In this document: piece after piece, positions 1 through 8,213 of the stretch
How the letters are laid out: each line of letters begins with the position of its first letter
Position numbering within the stretch: the stretch's first letter is position 1
Origin: JAGLTA01 sp023142625
Lineage (GTDB): Bacteria; Patescibacteriota; Patescibacteriia; JAACEG01
Direction of reading: 5' to 3'
Length of the DNA stretch: 19,197 nucleotides
Assembly: GCA_030641665.1 (NCBI GenBank)
Contig: DAOWHA010000012.1
Coordinates: 1 to 19,197, forward strand
The notes under the pieces: model-generated
Seen by the model: only the letters and a program-made list of their open reading frames with translations
Databases searched by the model: none
Told to the model about the DNA's origin: nothing
Position numbers and translations under genes: made by a program

Positions 1-1
1 A

Positions 2-184
2 ATGGATTATGAGCAGTTATTAAATTTTGATCAAGAGCTGGCTGGCGAAGCGCAAGAATGCGGTTTGCGATCTTTTATAATTTTAGCTGGCGCGTTAAGC
101 AGCATTAACTGCGAGCCGCGAGTCTTATCTTATGAATATCCTTTCGGAGTAGGGTATTTAGTGATGAATTTTAAAATTATATGA
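2..184 (+). CDS. C-terminal end of a class III extradiol dioxygenase / AmmeMemoRadiSam B-like protein (partial)
   Basis: The last 60 codons of a gene whose start lies left of the window; the Met at base 2 is just an internal codon. The visible part runs through ECGLRSF, a short hydrophobic ILAGAL stretch and ends in SYEYPFGVGYLV, which matches my memory of the C-terminal end of LigB-like class III extradiol dioxygenase domains (AmmeMemoRadiSam system protein B and relatives). The metal-binding and catalytic residues of that fold are N-terminal and not visible, so activity cannot be judged. Its TGA stop (182-184) overlaps the ATG at 181 of the next ORF, an ATGA junction that suggests translational coupling and one operon with fmt and the helicase. 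Family call is by C-terminal signature only. Confidence 0.6.
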   Translation: MDYEQLLNFDQELAGEAQECGLRSFIILAGALSSINCEPRVLSYEYPFGVGYLVMNFKII

Positions 185-1407
185 TAAACAGATTAAAGGA
201 TGCGATCAAAAGCAGAATAATCGCCGAGAGCAAGCAAAAAAAGAAAGATAAGCGCGGTCCGACGACAAAACACCAGCTTTTAGCGATTGACATCGCTGAA
301 TCATTTGGAAAATTAAAGAGCAGGAGAGATGTGGCGATTTTAATGAATTTATGCAAGAAACAGAGCCATACTTTAATAATGAGAATATGGGGCATTGCAA
401 GAGAGAGAGAGATTGATAATAAGATGGCTTATTTTTTAGCAACATTAAGGAACATAAACAGCGAAGAGAGAATGAAAAAAATTAAAAACGCTAAAATTAT
501 TTTTATCGGTTCTTCTGAATTCGCCGTTCCGATTTTACAGGAATTGTTAAATCGCGATTTGCGAATTATTGCGGTTATTACGCAGCCAGACAGGTCAGTC
601 GGAAGAAAAAAAATATTAACTGCCACGCCGATTAAAAAACTTGCCCAAGAACGCAAATTAACTGTTTTGCAGCCGCTGAAAATAGCGCGAATAAAAAATA
701 AGATTAAAAAGTTAAGCCCGGATTTGATCATAACGGCATCTTATGGGCAGATTATTCCGCAAAACATTTTAGATATTCCAAAGCATAAATGCCTGAATGT
801 TCATCCGTCGCTTCTGCCGAAATATCGAGGATCTTCTCCGATTCAAAGTGCTATTTTAAATGGCGACAAGCAGACTGGCGTTTCCATAATGATAATGGAC
901 GCAAAAATGGATCATGGCGATATAATTGCGAAAAAAAGATTAAAAATTATTAATCAAAATTACGCGCAGTTGCATAACGAGCTGTCTGAACTCGGAGCGG
1001 ATTTGCTGGTTAAAATTTTATCGGATTATTTCGGAGAGAAGATAAAAGCAAAGCCGCAGAACCATAAAAAGGCGGTTTTTACTAAAATTTTGCAGCGCGC
1101 TGACGGGCAGATTGACTGGCGCAAAAAAGCAGTTGAAATAGAAAGGCAAGTCCGCGCCTTTTATCCATGGCCGGGCAGTTGGTCTTTTTTATTCGGCAAT
1201 AAAAAATTAAAAATTATCCAAGTTTCTTTATTAAAAAAATCCGACAGGCATAAAAATTTCGGTGAAATATTTTTAACAGAGGATAAAAAAATGGGCGTTT
1301 TTTGCCGGCAGGGGAGTTTGGTTTTGGAAAAAGTCCAGCTGGAAGGAAAAAAAGAGATGAGCGGCATGGAATTTATAAGGGGGAATAAAATTGATAAATT
1401 ATTATGA
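181..1407 (+). CDS. fmt: Methionyl-tRNA formyltransferase with a ~97-residue N-terminal extension
   Basis: Fmt transfers a formyl group from 10-formyl-tetrahydrofolate to initiator Met-tRNA in the cytosol. The catalytic core begins at Met98 (codon at 472) with KIIFIGSSEFAVPIL; the family's Asn-His-Asp triad is visible as N206 and H208 in LNVHPSLLPKYRG and D244 in MDHGD. The C-terminal tRNA-binding domain follows (about 302-408, QIDW and YPWPGSW). From Met98 the protein would be 311 residues, the usual Fmt length. The ORF is nevertheless open from ATG 181, which overlaps the upstream stop (ATGA), giving 408 residues. The extra part is charged and helical, with HQLLAIDIAESFG and AYFLATLR, and I do not recognise it. 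An alternative start at 472 has GAAGAGAG just upstream, so both products are possible. The stop overlaps the start of the helicase gene (ATGA at 1404). Confidence 0.93.
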   Translation: MINRLKDAIKSRIIAESKQKKKDKRGPTTKHQLLAIDIAESFGKLKSRRDVAILMNLCKKQSHTLIMRIWGIAREREIDNKMAYFLATLRNINSEERMKKIKNAKIIFIGSSEFAVPILQELLNRDLRIIAVITQPDRSVGRKKILTATPIKKLAQERKLTVLQPLKIARIKNKIKKLSPDLIITASYGQIIPQNILDIPKHKCLNVHPSLLPKYRGSSPIQSAILNGDKQTGVSIMIMDAKMDHGDIIAKKRLKIINQNYAQLHNELSELGADLLVKILSDYFGEKIKAKPQNHKKAVFTKILQRADGQIDWRKKAVEIERQVRAFYPWPGSWSFLFGNKKLKIIQVSLLKKSDRHKNFGEIFLTEDKKMGVFCRQGSLVLEKVQLEGKKEMSGMEFIRGNKIDKLL

Positions 1408-3881
1408 ATTTTAACAAAGAACAGCAGGAAATTATTGACAATATATTCGGCGCTTATTTAGTGTCGGCTCCGGTTGGAACGGGAAAAACAACGGTTTTAA
1501 TAGAAAGAGTTATAAAAGCTTTAGAGTCTGGAATTAAGCCAGAAGAGGTATTGTGCCTTACTTTTACAAATCGTTCCGCAGAAGAGATATCGCAAAGAAT
1601 AAAAAAAAGGATTAAGAGCAGGGATATAATTAATAATTTGACCATAACCACTTTTCACGGATTTTGCGCCTATTTTGTGAAAACTGAAGCAAAAAGAATA
1701 GGGGTAAATTCAGACTTTGTTATTTTTGATGAAATTGAGCAATTGGAAATAATGAATAATATTTTGGCAGATTATAATTATCAGGATTTCTCCATCGGAA
1801 CTAAAATTTCGCGTTATGAAATTTTAGATTTAATAAAGCAGATATACGAATATCGGCTGAATAATTTAAGGAAGCGGCTGGGACATAAAATTGAGGATAT
1901 AAAAATCAGCAAAACGCTGATTAAGATCAGTGAAAAGTATTTTAACGCTTTAAAAAATCAAAATGCTCTTGATTTTAATGAATTAGTAATCTTAACGATT
2001 AAAGGGCTGTATTTAGACGAAAAATTAAGAAATAGATGGGCGCGAAGATATAGATTCATCCAACTTGACGAGTTTCAAGATACGCATATTTCGGAATATT
2101 TAGTTGTTAAGGAATTGGCAAAAACAGGCAAAAACATATCTTTTATAGGCGATTTAGATCAGACAATTTACGGTTGGCGAGGTTCTGAGCCGTATAAAAT
2201 CGCTAAAATTTTTAAAACTCATTTTGCTCCAGTTAAAGAAATGAGCTTAAAAGTAAATTATCGCTTTAATCAAAATACGCTTGACGCCATTAGATCTTTT
2301 TTAAAAAGCTTTGACAGCGCGGAAACAGGAGAGATGACAAGCGGCGAACCAAGTGCGGAAAAGAGCAAGCAATGCATTGATGTTTTTAATGGAACTAATT
2401 TTAACGAAGAGATAAGTTGGGTAATTCATAATATTAAAAAAATACAAGACGATAATCCCAGCGCGAAAATAGCGATTTTAAGCCGCGCAAATTATTTGAT
2501 CAGCAATGTCGCGGATATTTTTACGCAAAAAAAAATTGCCCACATTACTGTTGACAAATATAATTTTTTTCGCCGCCAGGAGATTAAAGATGTTTACGCT
2601 TATCTAAAAATTATTTTTAATAAATTTGATTTAAGAAGCGCTTATAGGCTGATTTTGCGTCCAGCAAGAAATATCGGCGCGGACGCTATGAAAACCATTA
2701 TAGAACAAGGAAACAGAGTCGGCTTGAAAGTTTCCGATTCTCTTAATTTTAAAAATTACAATTTTTCCGAGCCGTTTTCTAATTTAACAGATAAGTGGGA
2801 TAGGGGAAGGATTATTGTTTTAGATACTGAAACAACGGGAATTAATGTTTTAAAAGACGAAATTATCCAAATTTACGCCATTGAATTGATTAACGGAAAG
2901 TTTGGCAATGATTTTCATTTTTATCTTAAAAGCAGCCTGCCCGTAGGCGATTCTTATGAAATTCACGGAATTACCGATGAATTTTTGCAAAAGAGCGGAC
3001 GGGATTCAAAAGAAGTTTTAAAAGAATTAAAAGAATTCATCAGCGGAGATATTGTTGCCGGACATAATATTAATTTTGATCTTTCAATGATTGAGGAAAA
3101 TTCAAAACGAAAAGAGATAGATTTTGAATTTAAAGAATATTACGACACGCTTGACCTTTCAAGGCGCTTAATTATTTCTGAAAATTATAAACTCACAACT
3201 TTGGCTGAATTATTAAAATTAAGAGAGGCGACCCATGACGCGAAAGACGATGTGCTTGCAACAGCGGAACTTTTAGCCGTTTTAGTTAAAAAATTAGAAA
3301 TTGGGCAAAAACAGAGAATTGAACTTTTTAAAAAATTTTCTAAAAAGTTTGTTCAATTAAGCGCTTTAATAAATTCATGGGAGAAAAAAGCGCGAGAAGA
3401 GCGTCCGGCAAAGTTTTTAAATCGCGTTTGGGAAGAATCAGGATTGAAAAAATTTTATGAGCAAGATTCTGAAAAAGACAAAAGAGTGAAGTCAATAAAT
3501 ACGCTTAGCCATCTTTTTGAACAGAAAGATAATACTGATAAACTGCCAGAGACGGCTTTAAGAGAATTGATAAATTTTGGATCTTTAAACCGCGACATTG
3601 ATTTTTTAGGATTAGATAATGGCAAGATTCCGATCGTGACAGCGCATCAGGTGAAGGGGCTTGAGTTTGATTTTGTTTTTATAGTCGGTGTGAACGAATA
3701 TAAGTTTCCGGTTTATAAAGCCGATTTAGAGGAGGAAAAACGGCTATTTTATGTAGCGATGACGCGGGCGAAAGAGAAAATTTTTATCTCTTACAGTAAT
3801 TTTGACAACAGCGACAAAGCAATAAACAGAAGCTGCTTTATAGATTTTATTGATAAAAAATATTTAAATATAATAGGGTAA
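1404..3881 (+). CDS. UvrD/PcrA-like SF1 helicase with an embedded DEDDh (DnaQ-type) 3'-5' exonuclease domain
   Basis: An 825-residue DNA helicase of the UvrD/Rep/PcrA group. Visible motifs: Q-motif region FNKEQQEII (3-11); Walker A GTGKTT (25-30); Ia LTFTNRSAEE (52-61); Ib TTFHGF (82-87); Walker B LDEFQD (221-226); III GDLDQTIYGWRG (249-260); IV NYRF (285-288); V TAHQVKGLEFD (746-756); VI RLFYVAMTRAKE (780-791). Between IV and V, where UvrD has its 2B domain, lies a complete DEDDh exonuclease at about 468-630: LDTETTG (D474, E476), HGIT (521-524), GHNINFD (D559) and HDAKDD (H611, D616). All five catalytic residues are present. The product should unwind DNA and could degrade 3' ends, probably in repair. 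It overlaps fmt by four bases and ends convergent with the permease gene, 20 bases away. The fusion is the odd feature; both halves look intact. Confidence 0.93.
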   Translation: MNFNKEQQEIIDNIFGAYLVSAPVGTGKTTVLIERVIKALESGIKPEEVLCLTFTNRSAEEISQRIKKRIKSRDIINNLTITTFHGFCAYFVKTEAKRIGVNSDFVIFDEIEQLEIMNNILADYNYQDFSIGTKISRYEILDLIKQIYEYRLNNLRKRLGHKIEDIKISKTLIKISEKYFNALKNQNALDFNELVILTIKGLYLDEKLRNRWARRYRFIQLDEFQDTHISEYLVVKELAKTGKNISFIGDLDQTIYGWRGSEPYKIAKIFKTHFAPVKEMSLKVNYRFNQNTLDAIRSFLKSFDSAETGEMTSGEPSAEKSKQCIDVFNGTNFNEEISWVIHNIKKIQDDNPSAKIAILSRANYLISNVADIFTQKKIAHITVDKYNFFRRQEIKDVYAYLKIIFNKFDLRSAYRLILRPARNIGADAMKTIIEQGNRVGLKVSDSLNFKNYNFSEPFSNLTDKWDRGRIIVLDTETTGINVLKDEIIQIYAIELINGKFGNDFHFYLKSSLPVGDSYEIHGITDEFLQKSGRDSKEVLKELKEFISGDIVAGHNINFDLSMIEENSKRKEIDFEFKEYYDTLDLSRRLIISENYKLTTLAELLKLREATHDAKDDVLATAELLAVLVKKLEIGQKQRIELFKKFSKKFVQLSALINSWEKKAREERPAKFLNRVWEESGLKKFYEQDSEKDKRVKSINTLSHLFEQKDNTDKLPETALRELINFGSLNRDIDFLGLDNGKIPIVTAHQVKGLEFDFVFIVGVNEYKFPVYKADLEEEKRLFYVAMTRAKEKIFISYSNFDNSDKAINRSCFIDFIDKKYLNIIG

Positions 3882-3901
3882 AAATCCACACAGCAGACCT
3901 A

Positions 3902-5188
3902 TTATTTTTTTGTTAAGGCGGTTATGGGATCTAATTTAGCCGCTCTTCTTGCCGGGTAGACGCCGAATGATATTCCAAAGATAGCGGAAAATACAATAGC
4001 GGTTACAAAAGCTTCAATAGGCACCTTAAATTCCCAGTCAAGTCCGAATGATTGAGCTCCGATAGATATTAAAAATGAAATAATAATTCCCAAAATAATG
4101 CCGATAATCCCGCCGATTATCGTTATTAAAACGGATTCAAATAAGAATTGAGCCATTATATCTGAGTATTTCGCTCCGACTGCTTTTCGCAATCCGATTT
4201 CAGGCGTCCGCTCGCTCACAATAACATACATAATATTCATAATTCCGACTCCGCCGACAATTAAAGAGATAGCGACAATAGCCAGCAATAAAAGAGTGAT
4301 AGCGCCAGTCACGGTATCCATAATCTCCATAGACTCAACCATAGAGACTACGCGAAAATCATCCTTTGGCGCGCCCATCCAATCCGTGAGTTGCTCTTGG
4401 CGCGGAAGATTATGGTTTTCCCGCAAAAGATGCCGCATCTGTTCCTGTGTGTCACTGATTAAATTTTTATTTTCAACCTGATGCATCATAAATAGAACAT
4501 GGTCTATGCCCATTATTTTTTTTTGCAAAGTTCGGATTGGAATATAAACAAAATCATCAAAATCAAAGGTCATTATAGCACCTCTTTCTTCAAGTACTCC
4601 TATTACTCTGTATTTTTTGCCGCGAATTTTAATAAATTTTCCAACAGGATCAGAATTACCGAACAGCTTATCTTTTATTTTAAATCCTAAAACCGCGACT
4701 TGCGATAAGGACTTATCTTCAGTGTTAGTAAAAAATCGCCCATAGTCTATTTCGCTTTGGTCAATATTAATAAAATCAGCCGTTGATCCGAATAGCAGGG
4801 CTCGCCGCAGTTCGCTTCCATAGGAAATTTGCTCTTGCCCCATAATTCCGGCATAACTCCGTTTTATGTTCGGTAGCCTGTTTATGTCGTCCATATCATC
4901 CAGCGTCAGAGTGGTAATTTGGACGCCCATAGTTAAATTTACGCCAGACTGCATCTCTCCGCCGCCGCCTTTTTTGGAAGTCGGAACTTTAATTTCGGTT
5001 TCAATCATATCAGATCCGCCGAATGATTCAATCTGCCCGATCACTAATCCGCTTATGCCTTCTCCGGCGGAAAATACTATAATAACGCTGGTAATTCCGA
5101 TTACTATGCCCAAAACAGACAGCGCGGTCCTGATTTTATTTGTCGCCATAGCAGCCACGGCGGTTTTAGCTGTAGAAATAATAGACAT
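3902..5188 (-). CDS. MacB/FtsX-type ABC transporter permease
   Basis: A 428-residue inner-membrane permease. Transmembrane segment 1 is at about 20-43 (ALSVLGIVIGITSVIIVFSAG), followed by a large extracytoplasmic MacB-PCD-like domain (about 50-285). Three more segments follow at about 296-323, 350-376 and 392-411. The FtsX signature is clear: SERTPEIGLRKAVGA at 325-339 and YPARRAAKLDP at 411-421. Such permeases pair with a LolD/MacB-type ATPase and export or extract lipoproteins, peptides or drugs; no ATPase gene is in this window, so the substrate cannot be assigned. The gene starts 18 bases after the gatB stop on the same strand and is probably transcribed with it. I see no clear Shine-Dalgarno sequence. 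A short Gly-rich stretch at 74-77 (GGGG) sits in the periplasmic domain. Confidence 0.88.
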   Translation of the reverse strand: MSIISTAKTAVAAMATNKIRTALSVLGIVIGITSVIIVFSAGEGISGLVIGQIESFGGSDMIETEIKVPTSKKGGGGEMQSGVNLTMGVQITTLTLDDMDDINRLPNIKRSYAGIMGQEQISYGSELRRALLFGSTADFINIDQSEIDYGRFFTNTEDKSLSQVAVLGFKIKDKLFGNSDPVGKFIKIRGKKYRVIGVLEERGAIMTFDFDDFVYIPIRTLQKKIMGIDHVLFMMHQVENKNLISDTQEQMRHLLRENHNLPRQEQLTDWMGAPKDDFRVVSMVESMEIMDTVTGAITLLLLAIVAISLIVGGVGIMNIMYVIVSERTPEIGLRKAVGAKYSDIMAQFLFESVLITIIGGIIGIILGIIISFLISIGAQSFGLDWEFKVPIEAFVTAIVFSAIFGISFGVYPARRAAKLDPITALTKK

Positions 5189-5206
5189 ATATTATTAGGA
5201 TTGTCG

Positions 5207-6733
5207 CTATGAAATTAATAATTTTATTAACATTTCTTTAACGATTACGGGATTTGCTTTGCCTTTTGTCTCTTTCATTGCTTGACCGATTAAAAATTGA
5301 ATTACGCTAACTTTTCCGTTTTTATACTGTTCAACAATTTTTGGATTATCGCTGATAATTTTTTCAATAATTTGATTTAAGGCGGATTTGTTCTGTATCT
5401 GCTCAAAATCTCCGCTGTCAAGAATATCAGAAGGATCTTTGCCCTGTTTAAGCATTATTTCTAAAATTTTCACTCCGGACGCAGCATTAATTTTGTTTTG
5501 AAAAATAAGCGCTAGGAATTCAGCGAAATTTTTTGGCGTAATTTTTATTTTTGAAATATCACCGTTTTTTGTTTTTATTAGACCTCCCAATTTGTTAATA
5601 AGCCAGTTAGAGATCAGCCTGATTATTTTTTTGCGATGCGTTTCCCAAATTTCGTCTTGGGTTTTTTTAGATTTATCAGATGTCTCTATCCATGCTCTGA
5701 ATTCAGAAATAACCTTTTCAATATAATCTGCTAAATTTTTATCAACAACGATAAAATTCGCGTCAATTTTGTTAAATCCGTATTCTGTTATAAATCGTTC
5801 TTTTTTTGTCTGCGGAAGTTCAGGCAATTTTTTTCTTAATTTTTCTTTTAATTCAGTTAAAATCAATGGCGGTAAATCCGGTTCTGGAAAATATCTATAA
5901 TCGTGTGCAGATTCTTTTTCGCGCTGATGATAAGTTTGTCCTTTATTATCGTCCCAGCCGCGCGTTTCTTGGATTAATTTTCCGCCTTCGTTTAATACTT
6001 TTGTCTGTCGTTTTATTTCATAATTAACAGCCCGTTCCATTGCTTTAAAAGAGTTGATGTTTTTCAATTCAATTTTTGGGTTTAATTTGTAATTGTTCAG
6101 CGGTTTGATTTCGCCGTTTGATTTTTTCCATTTGCCTTTTTCTTGAAGCGAGATATTAGCCTCGCAGCGCATTTGCCCTTTTTCCATATTCGCGTCTGAA
6201 ACATTCAGGTAACGGAGAATTTTTTGGTATTCCTGACAAAAATTCTTAGCGTCTTCGGCGCTGGAAAGATCCGGCGCTGTGACAAGTTCCATCAAAGGCG
6301 TTCCGGCGCGATTGTAATCCACTAAACTGTAATTCGCGTTTTTAGGATGCAGAAGCTTGCCCGTGTCTTCTTCTAAATGGATTCTTATAATTTTAATTTT
6401 TTTATCGTTTATATTCAGATGTCCGTTCAATGAAATCGGCAGATCGTACTGCGAAATTTGATATCCTTTCGGCAAATCTGGATAAAAATAATTTTTTCTG
6501 TCAAATTTAGTGAAATCGGCAATTTCGCAGCCAACAGCCATTCCTGTTAAAATCGTCCATTCAACCGCCTGCTTGTTGATTACAGGCAATGTTCCGGGAT
6601 GCCCGACGCAGACTTCGCAGATAGTAGTGTTCGGCTTTTTGTCCTCTCCGTCGTTAGCGCAAGAGCAGAACATTTTAGATTTTGTTTTTAACTGGGCATG
6701 AATCTCCATCCCAATAATAATGTCGTATTGCAT
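5207..6733 (-). CDS. gatB: Aspartyl/glutamyl-tRNA(Asn/Gln) amidotransferase subunit B
   Basis: GatB binds the mischarged Glu-tRNA(Gln) or Asp-tRNA(Asn) and activates it for amidation by ammonia delivered from GatA, within the GatCAB complex. The N-terminal cradle is typical: GMEIHAQLKTKSKMFC, four zinc-site cysteines (C23, C25, C39, C42), VCVGHPGTLPV, and the family signature YFYPDLPKGYQISQYD. HLEEDTGKL, DYNRAGTPLMELVT and SAHDYRYFPEPDLPP follow. The helical and YqeY-like tail domain fills the last 150 or so residues and ends GKANPVIVKEML. At 508 residues it is slightly longer than the common 475-480, owing to small insertions in the tail half. gatA and gatC are not adjacent. The start ATG (6733) is divergent from the small ORF at 6894, with about 160 bases between them; the permease follows 18 bases downstream. 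Confidence 0.97.
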   Translation of the reverse strand: MQYDIIIGMEIHAQLKTKSKMFCSCANDGEDKKPNTTICEVCVGHPGTLPVINKQAVEWTILTGMAVGCEIADFTKFDRKNYFYPDLPKGYQISQYDLPISLNGHLNINDKKIKIIRIHLEEDTGKLLHPKNANYSLVDYNRAGTPLMELVTAPDLSSAEDAKNFCQEYQKILRYLNVSDANMEKGQMRCEANISLQEKGKWKKSNGEIKPLNNYKLNPKIELKNINSFKAMERAVNYEIKRQTKVLNEGGKLIQETRGWDDNKGQTYHQREKESAHDYRYFPEPDLPPLILTELKEKLRKKLPELPQTKKERFITEYGFNKIDANFIVVDKNLADYIEKVISEFRAWIETSDKSKKTQDEIWETHRKKIIRLISNWLINKLGGLIKTKNGDISKIKITPKNFAEFLALIFQNKINAASGVKILEIMLKQGKDPSDILDSGDFEQIQNKSALNQIIEKIISDNPKIVEQYKNGKVSVIQFLIGQAMKETKGKANPVIVKEMLIKLLIS

Positions 6734-6810
6734 AGAGTTGAATATGTTTTTATTATTTATATATTTTGTTAATTTGAACGCATTTTATTATCGATTTTTA
6801 TGTTTATCCC

Positions 6811-6839
6811 TTGACATTATTTTAATAATATGTTGATAT
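6811..6839 (+). promoter_or_regulatory. Candidate promoter for the 51-codon ORF
   Basis: A perfect -35 hexamer TTGACA at 6811-6816 is followed after 17 bases by TGATAT (6834-6839), a poor match to TATAAT. The -35 is good, the -10 weak, so the exact start is uncertain; TACGAT at 6857-6862 behind TTGATA at 6833-6838 is an alternative. Either would give a leader of tens of bases ending in the G-tract. Confidence 0.45.
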
Positions 6840-6877
6840 TTAGACAATCAGCATAATACGATAGATAAAATAGAAGT

Positions 6878-6887
6878 GGGGGGGGGG
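6878..6887 (+). repeat. Homopolymer tract of ten G at a ribosome-binding position
   Basis: Ten consecutive G at 6878-6887, ending six bases before the ATG at 6894. No other run of this kind is seen in this AT-rich window. Its placement makes it the only plausible Shine-Dalgarno sequence for the small ORF; slippage would change the strength or spacing of that site. Confidence 0.85.
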
Positions 6888-6893
6888 CGTATA

Positions 6894-7049
6894 ATGAAAA
6901 TAGAAATATCTGGTAAAAAAATAATTGAGATTCGTCTTTACCCAGAATCTCAAGAAGATTGGGAAAAGATCACTCGTCTAAACGGCAGAAAAATGGAAGT
7001 AATCGTTTTCGAAAATACTCGCAATTGTGTTATAAGAGAACAAGGGTAA
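6894..7049 (+). CDS. Small protein of unknown function, 51 residues
   Basis: An ORF from ATG 6894 to TAA 7047-7049 that I translated by eye. The product starts MKIEISGKKIIEIRLYP and ends NTRNCVIREQG; it is charged, with no membrane segment or signal peptide. Alternating hydrophobic residues (IEIRLYP, MEVIVFE) suggest two beta strands around a short helix (SQEDWEKITRLN), perhaps a small alpha-beta fold. I do not recognise the family. Support for it being a gene: a TTGACA hexamer about 80 bases upstream, a G-tract in Shine-Dalgarno position, and a terminator hairpin 33 bases after its stop, so it could form a complete monocistronic unit. It is divergent from gatB and convergent with the Fic gene. 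The short length leaves real doubt. Confidence 0.6.
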   Translation: MKIEISGKKIIEIRLYPESQEDWEKITRLNGRKMEVIVFENTRNCVIREQG

Positions 7050-7081
7050 TTTTTTCCTCAAATTTATTTTTATCACACAAG

Positions 7082-7112
7082 GAGCAATCAATTTAGTTAG
7101 ATTGCTCTTTTC
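7082..7112 (+). terminator. Rho-independent terminator after the 51-codon ORF
   Basis: An 8-bp perfect stem, GAGCAATC (7082-7089) with GATTGCTC (7100-7107), a 10-base loop and then TTTTCCTTT. It lies 33 bases after the small ORF and 35 bases before the end of the convergent Fic gene. Confidence 0.75.
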
Positions 7113-7146
7113 CTTTGTTAAATATTTTAAAATAGTTATTTTTTAT

Positions 7147-8199
7147 CTACCCGAAATAATTTTCAACCGCGAATTCAAATTGTTCAATAAAAAGCTGTTT
7201 AAAGTAAGAGATATTATTCTGTTCATAAAACAGAATAGTCGCTTTTTTGTATTCAACCACATCTACGCTTCTGTAAGAAAGAGGGCAATAATCATAAGCT
7301 GACAATAAAGCGTTTCCTATCAATCTTGCCGTCCTTTTGTTTCCATCTTCAAATGGCTGGATATATGAAATTAAAAGAACAGCCATCATTGATTTTATTA
7401 GCGGATGAACTTTTTTTTGATTGATAAAATTATTCATATTCTCTAATGCCTCCCTTATTTGGAATTGATTGTCAAGCGGTCTGTATTTTGTTCCAATAAT
7501 TCTAACTAATCGTTCGCGGATATTCTGTTTTATATTTAGATCTCCCACAACTAAACTATGCACATTTTCTATCTTTGAAACATTGATATTTTTAAAAATA
7601 TTTTTTTTATGTAAAATATATTCTAAGGCTTTTTTGTGATTTAATATCATAATAACTTCTTGCTCTGTATGCCCTCTTGCCTTGATATTTTCTTTAATTA
7701 ACATTTCTGTATCTAATAGGGAATAAGTATTCCCTTCAATTTTTGATGATTTCCAACTTAATTCAATAGTTAATCTTTCAATTTCCTTCTTCATAATAAC
7801 TGGAGAGAGATCGCTTATTCTTCGTTTATAATTATTGTTTAATTTCTCTAAATTGATAATCTCTTTTTTTGAAAAAAGATTGTCAGGCAGAATGTTGAAA
7901 ATATCAAAATTAAAATTTTCATAAACATCTCTTTCGTCAGCATCTGTTTTAAAATATTCTTGAGGGTTGATATATCTATCTATTAGATTATTTTTTTTTA
8001 ATTTATAGATAACATTTCGTCCCATTCCTTCTTTTTTAATTAAATCAAAATTCAGCAGAATATCTATATCCCTAACAATAGTCGCCCTATTTAAATCCCC
8101 AATTTTTTCGTCTAAATATTTTTTTATCTCTTTATTTCCTGCCCCCTTTTTCTCTCTAATAAAATCAAGGATTAGATTTTGTCTGTAAGTAATGTTCAT
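7147..8199 (-). CDS. Fic family protein with N-terminal winged helix; catalytic-position His replaced by Gln
   Basis: Fic enzymes usually transfer AMP from ATP to a hydroxyl on a target protein. This 350-residue protein has a DNA-binding-like winged helix at about 1-67 (RQNLILDFIREKKGAGNKEI, then RATIVRDIDILLNFDLI). It carries a class II inhibitory motif SSKIEGN (S151, E155, G156) and the Fic core at 280-292. The expected HPFxxGN[GK]R reads QPFEDGNKR: residue 281 is Gln (codon CAG, 7357-7359), while the phosphate-binding G-N-K-R part is intact. The C-terminal block with CPLSYRSVD and FYEQNNISYFKQLFIEQFEFAV is typical of a large Fic subfamily; I recall relatives that also carry Gln, but cannot check. 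Without the His base, AMP transfer may be lost or changed. The upstream region (8200-8330) carries operator-like half-sites, so self-regulation is plausible. Confidence 0.9.
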   Translation of the reverse strand: MNITYRQNLILDFIREKKGAGNKEIKKYLDEKIGDLNRATIVRDIDILLNFDLIKKEGMGRNVIYKLKKNNLIDRYINPQEYFKTDADERDVYENFNFDIFNILPDNLFSKKEIINLEKLNNNYKRRISDLSPVIMKKEIERLTIELSWKSSKIEGNTYSLLDTEMLIKENIKARGHTEQEVIMILNHKKALEYILHKKNIFKNINVSKIENVHSLVVGDLNIKQNIRERLVRIIGTKYRPLDNQFQIREALENMNNFINQKKVHPLIKSMMAVLLISYIQPFEDGNKRTARLIGNALLSAYDYCPLSYRSVDVVEYKKATILFYEQNNISYFKQLFIEQFEFAVENYFG

Positions 8200-8213
8200 T
8201 TTTTTTAATTAAA

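Noticed and set aside
4296..5198. Several + strand ORFs opposite the ABC permease gene
   Set aside because: Shadows of the permease frame; no family motifs and no ribosome-binding sites.
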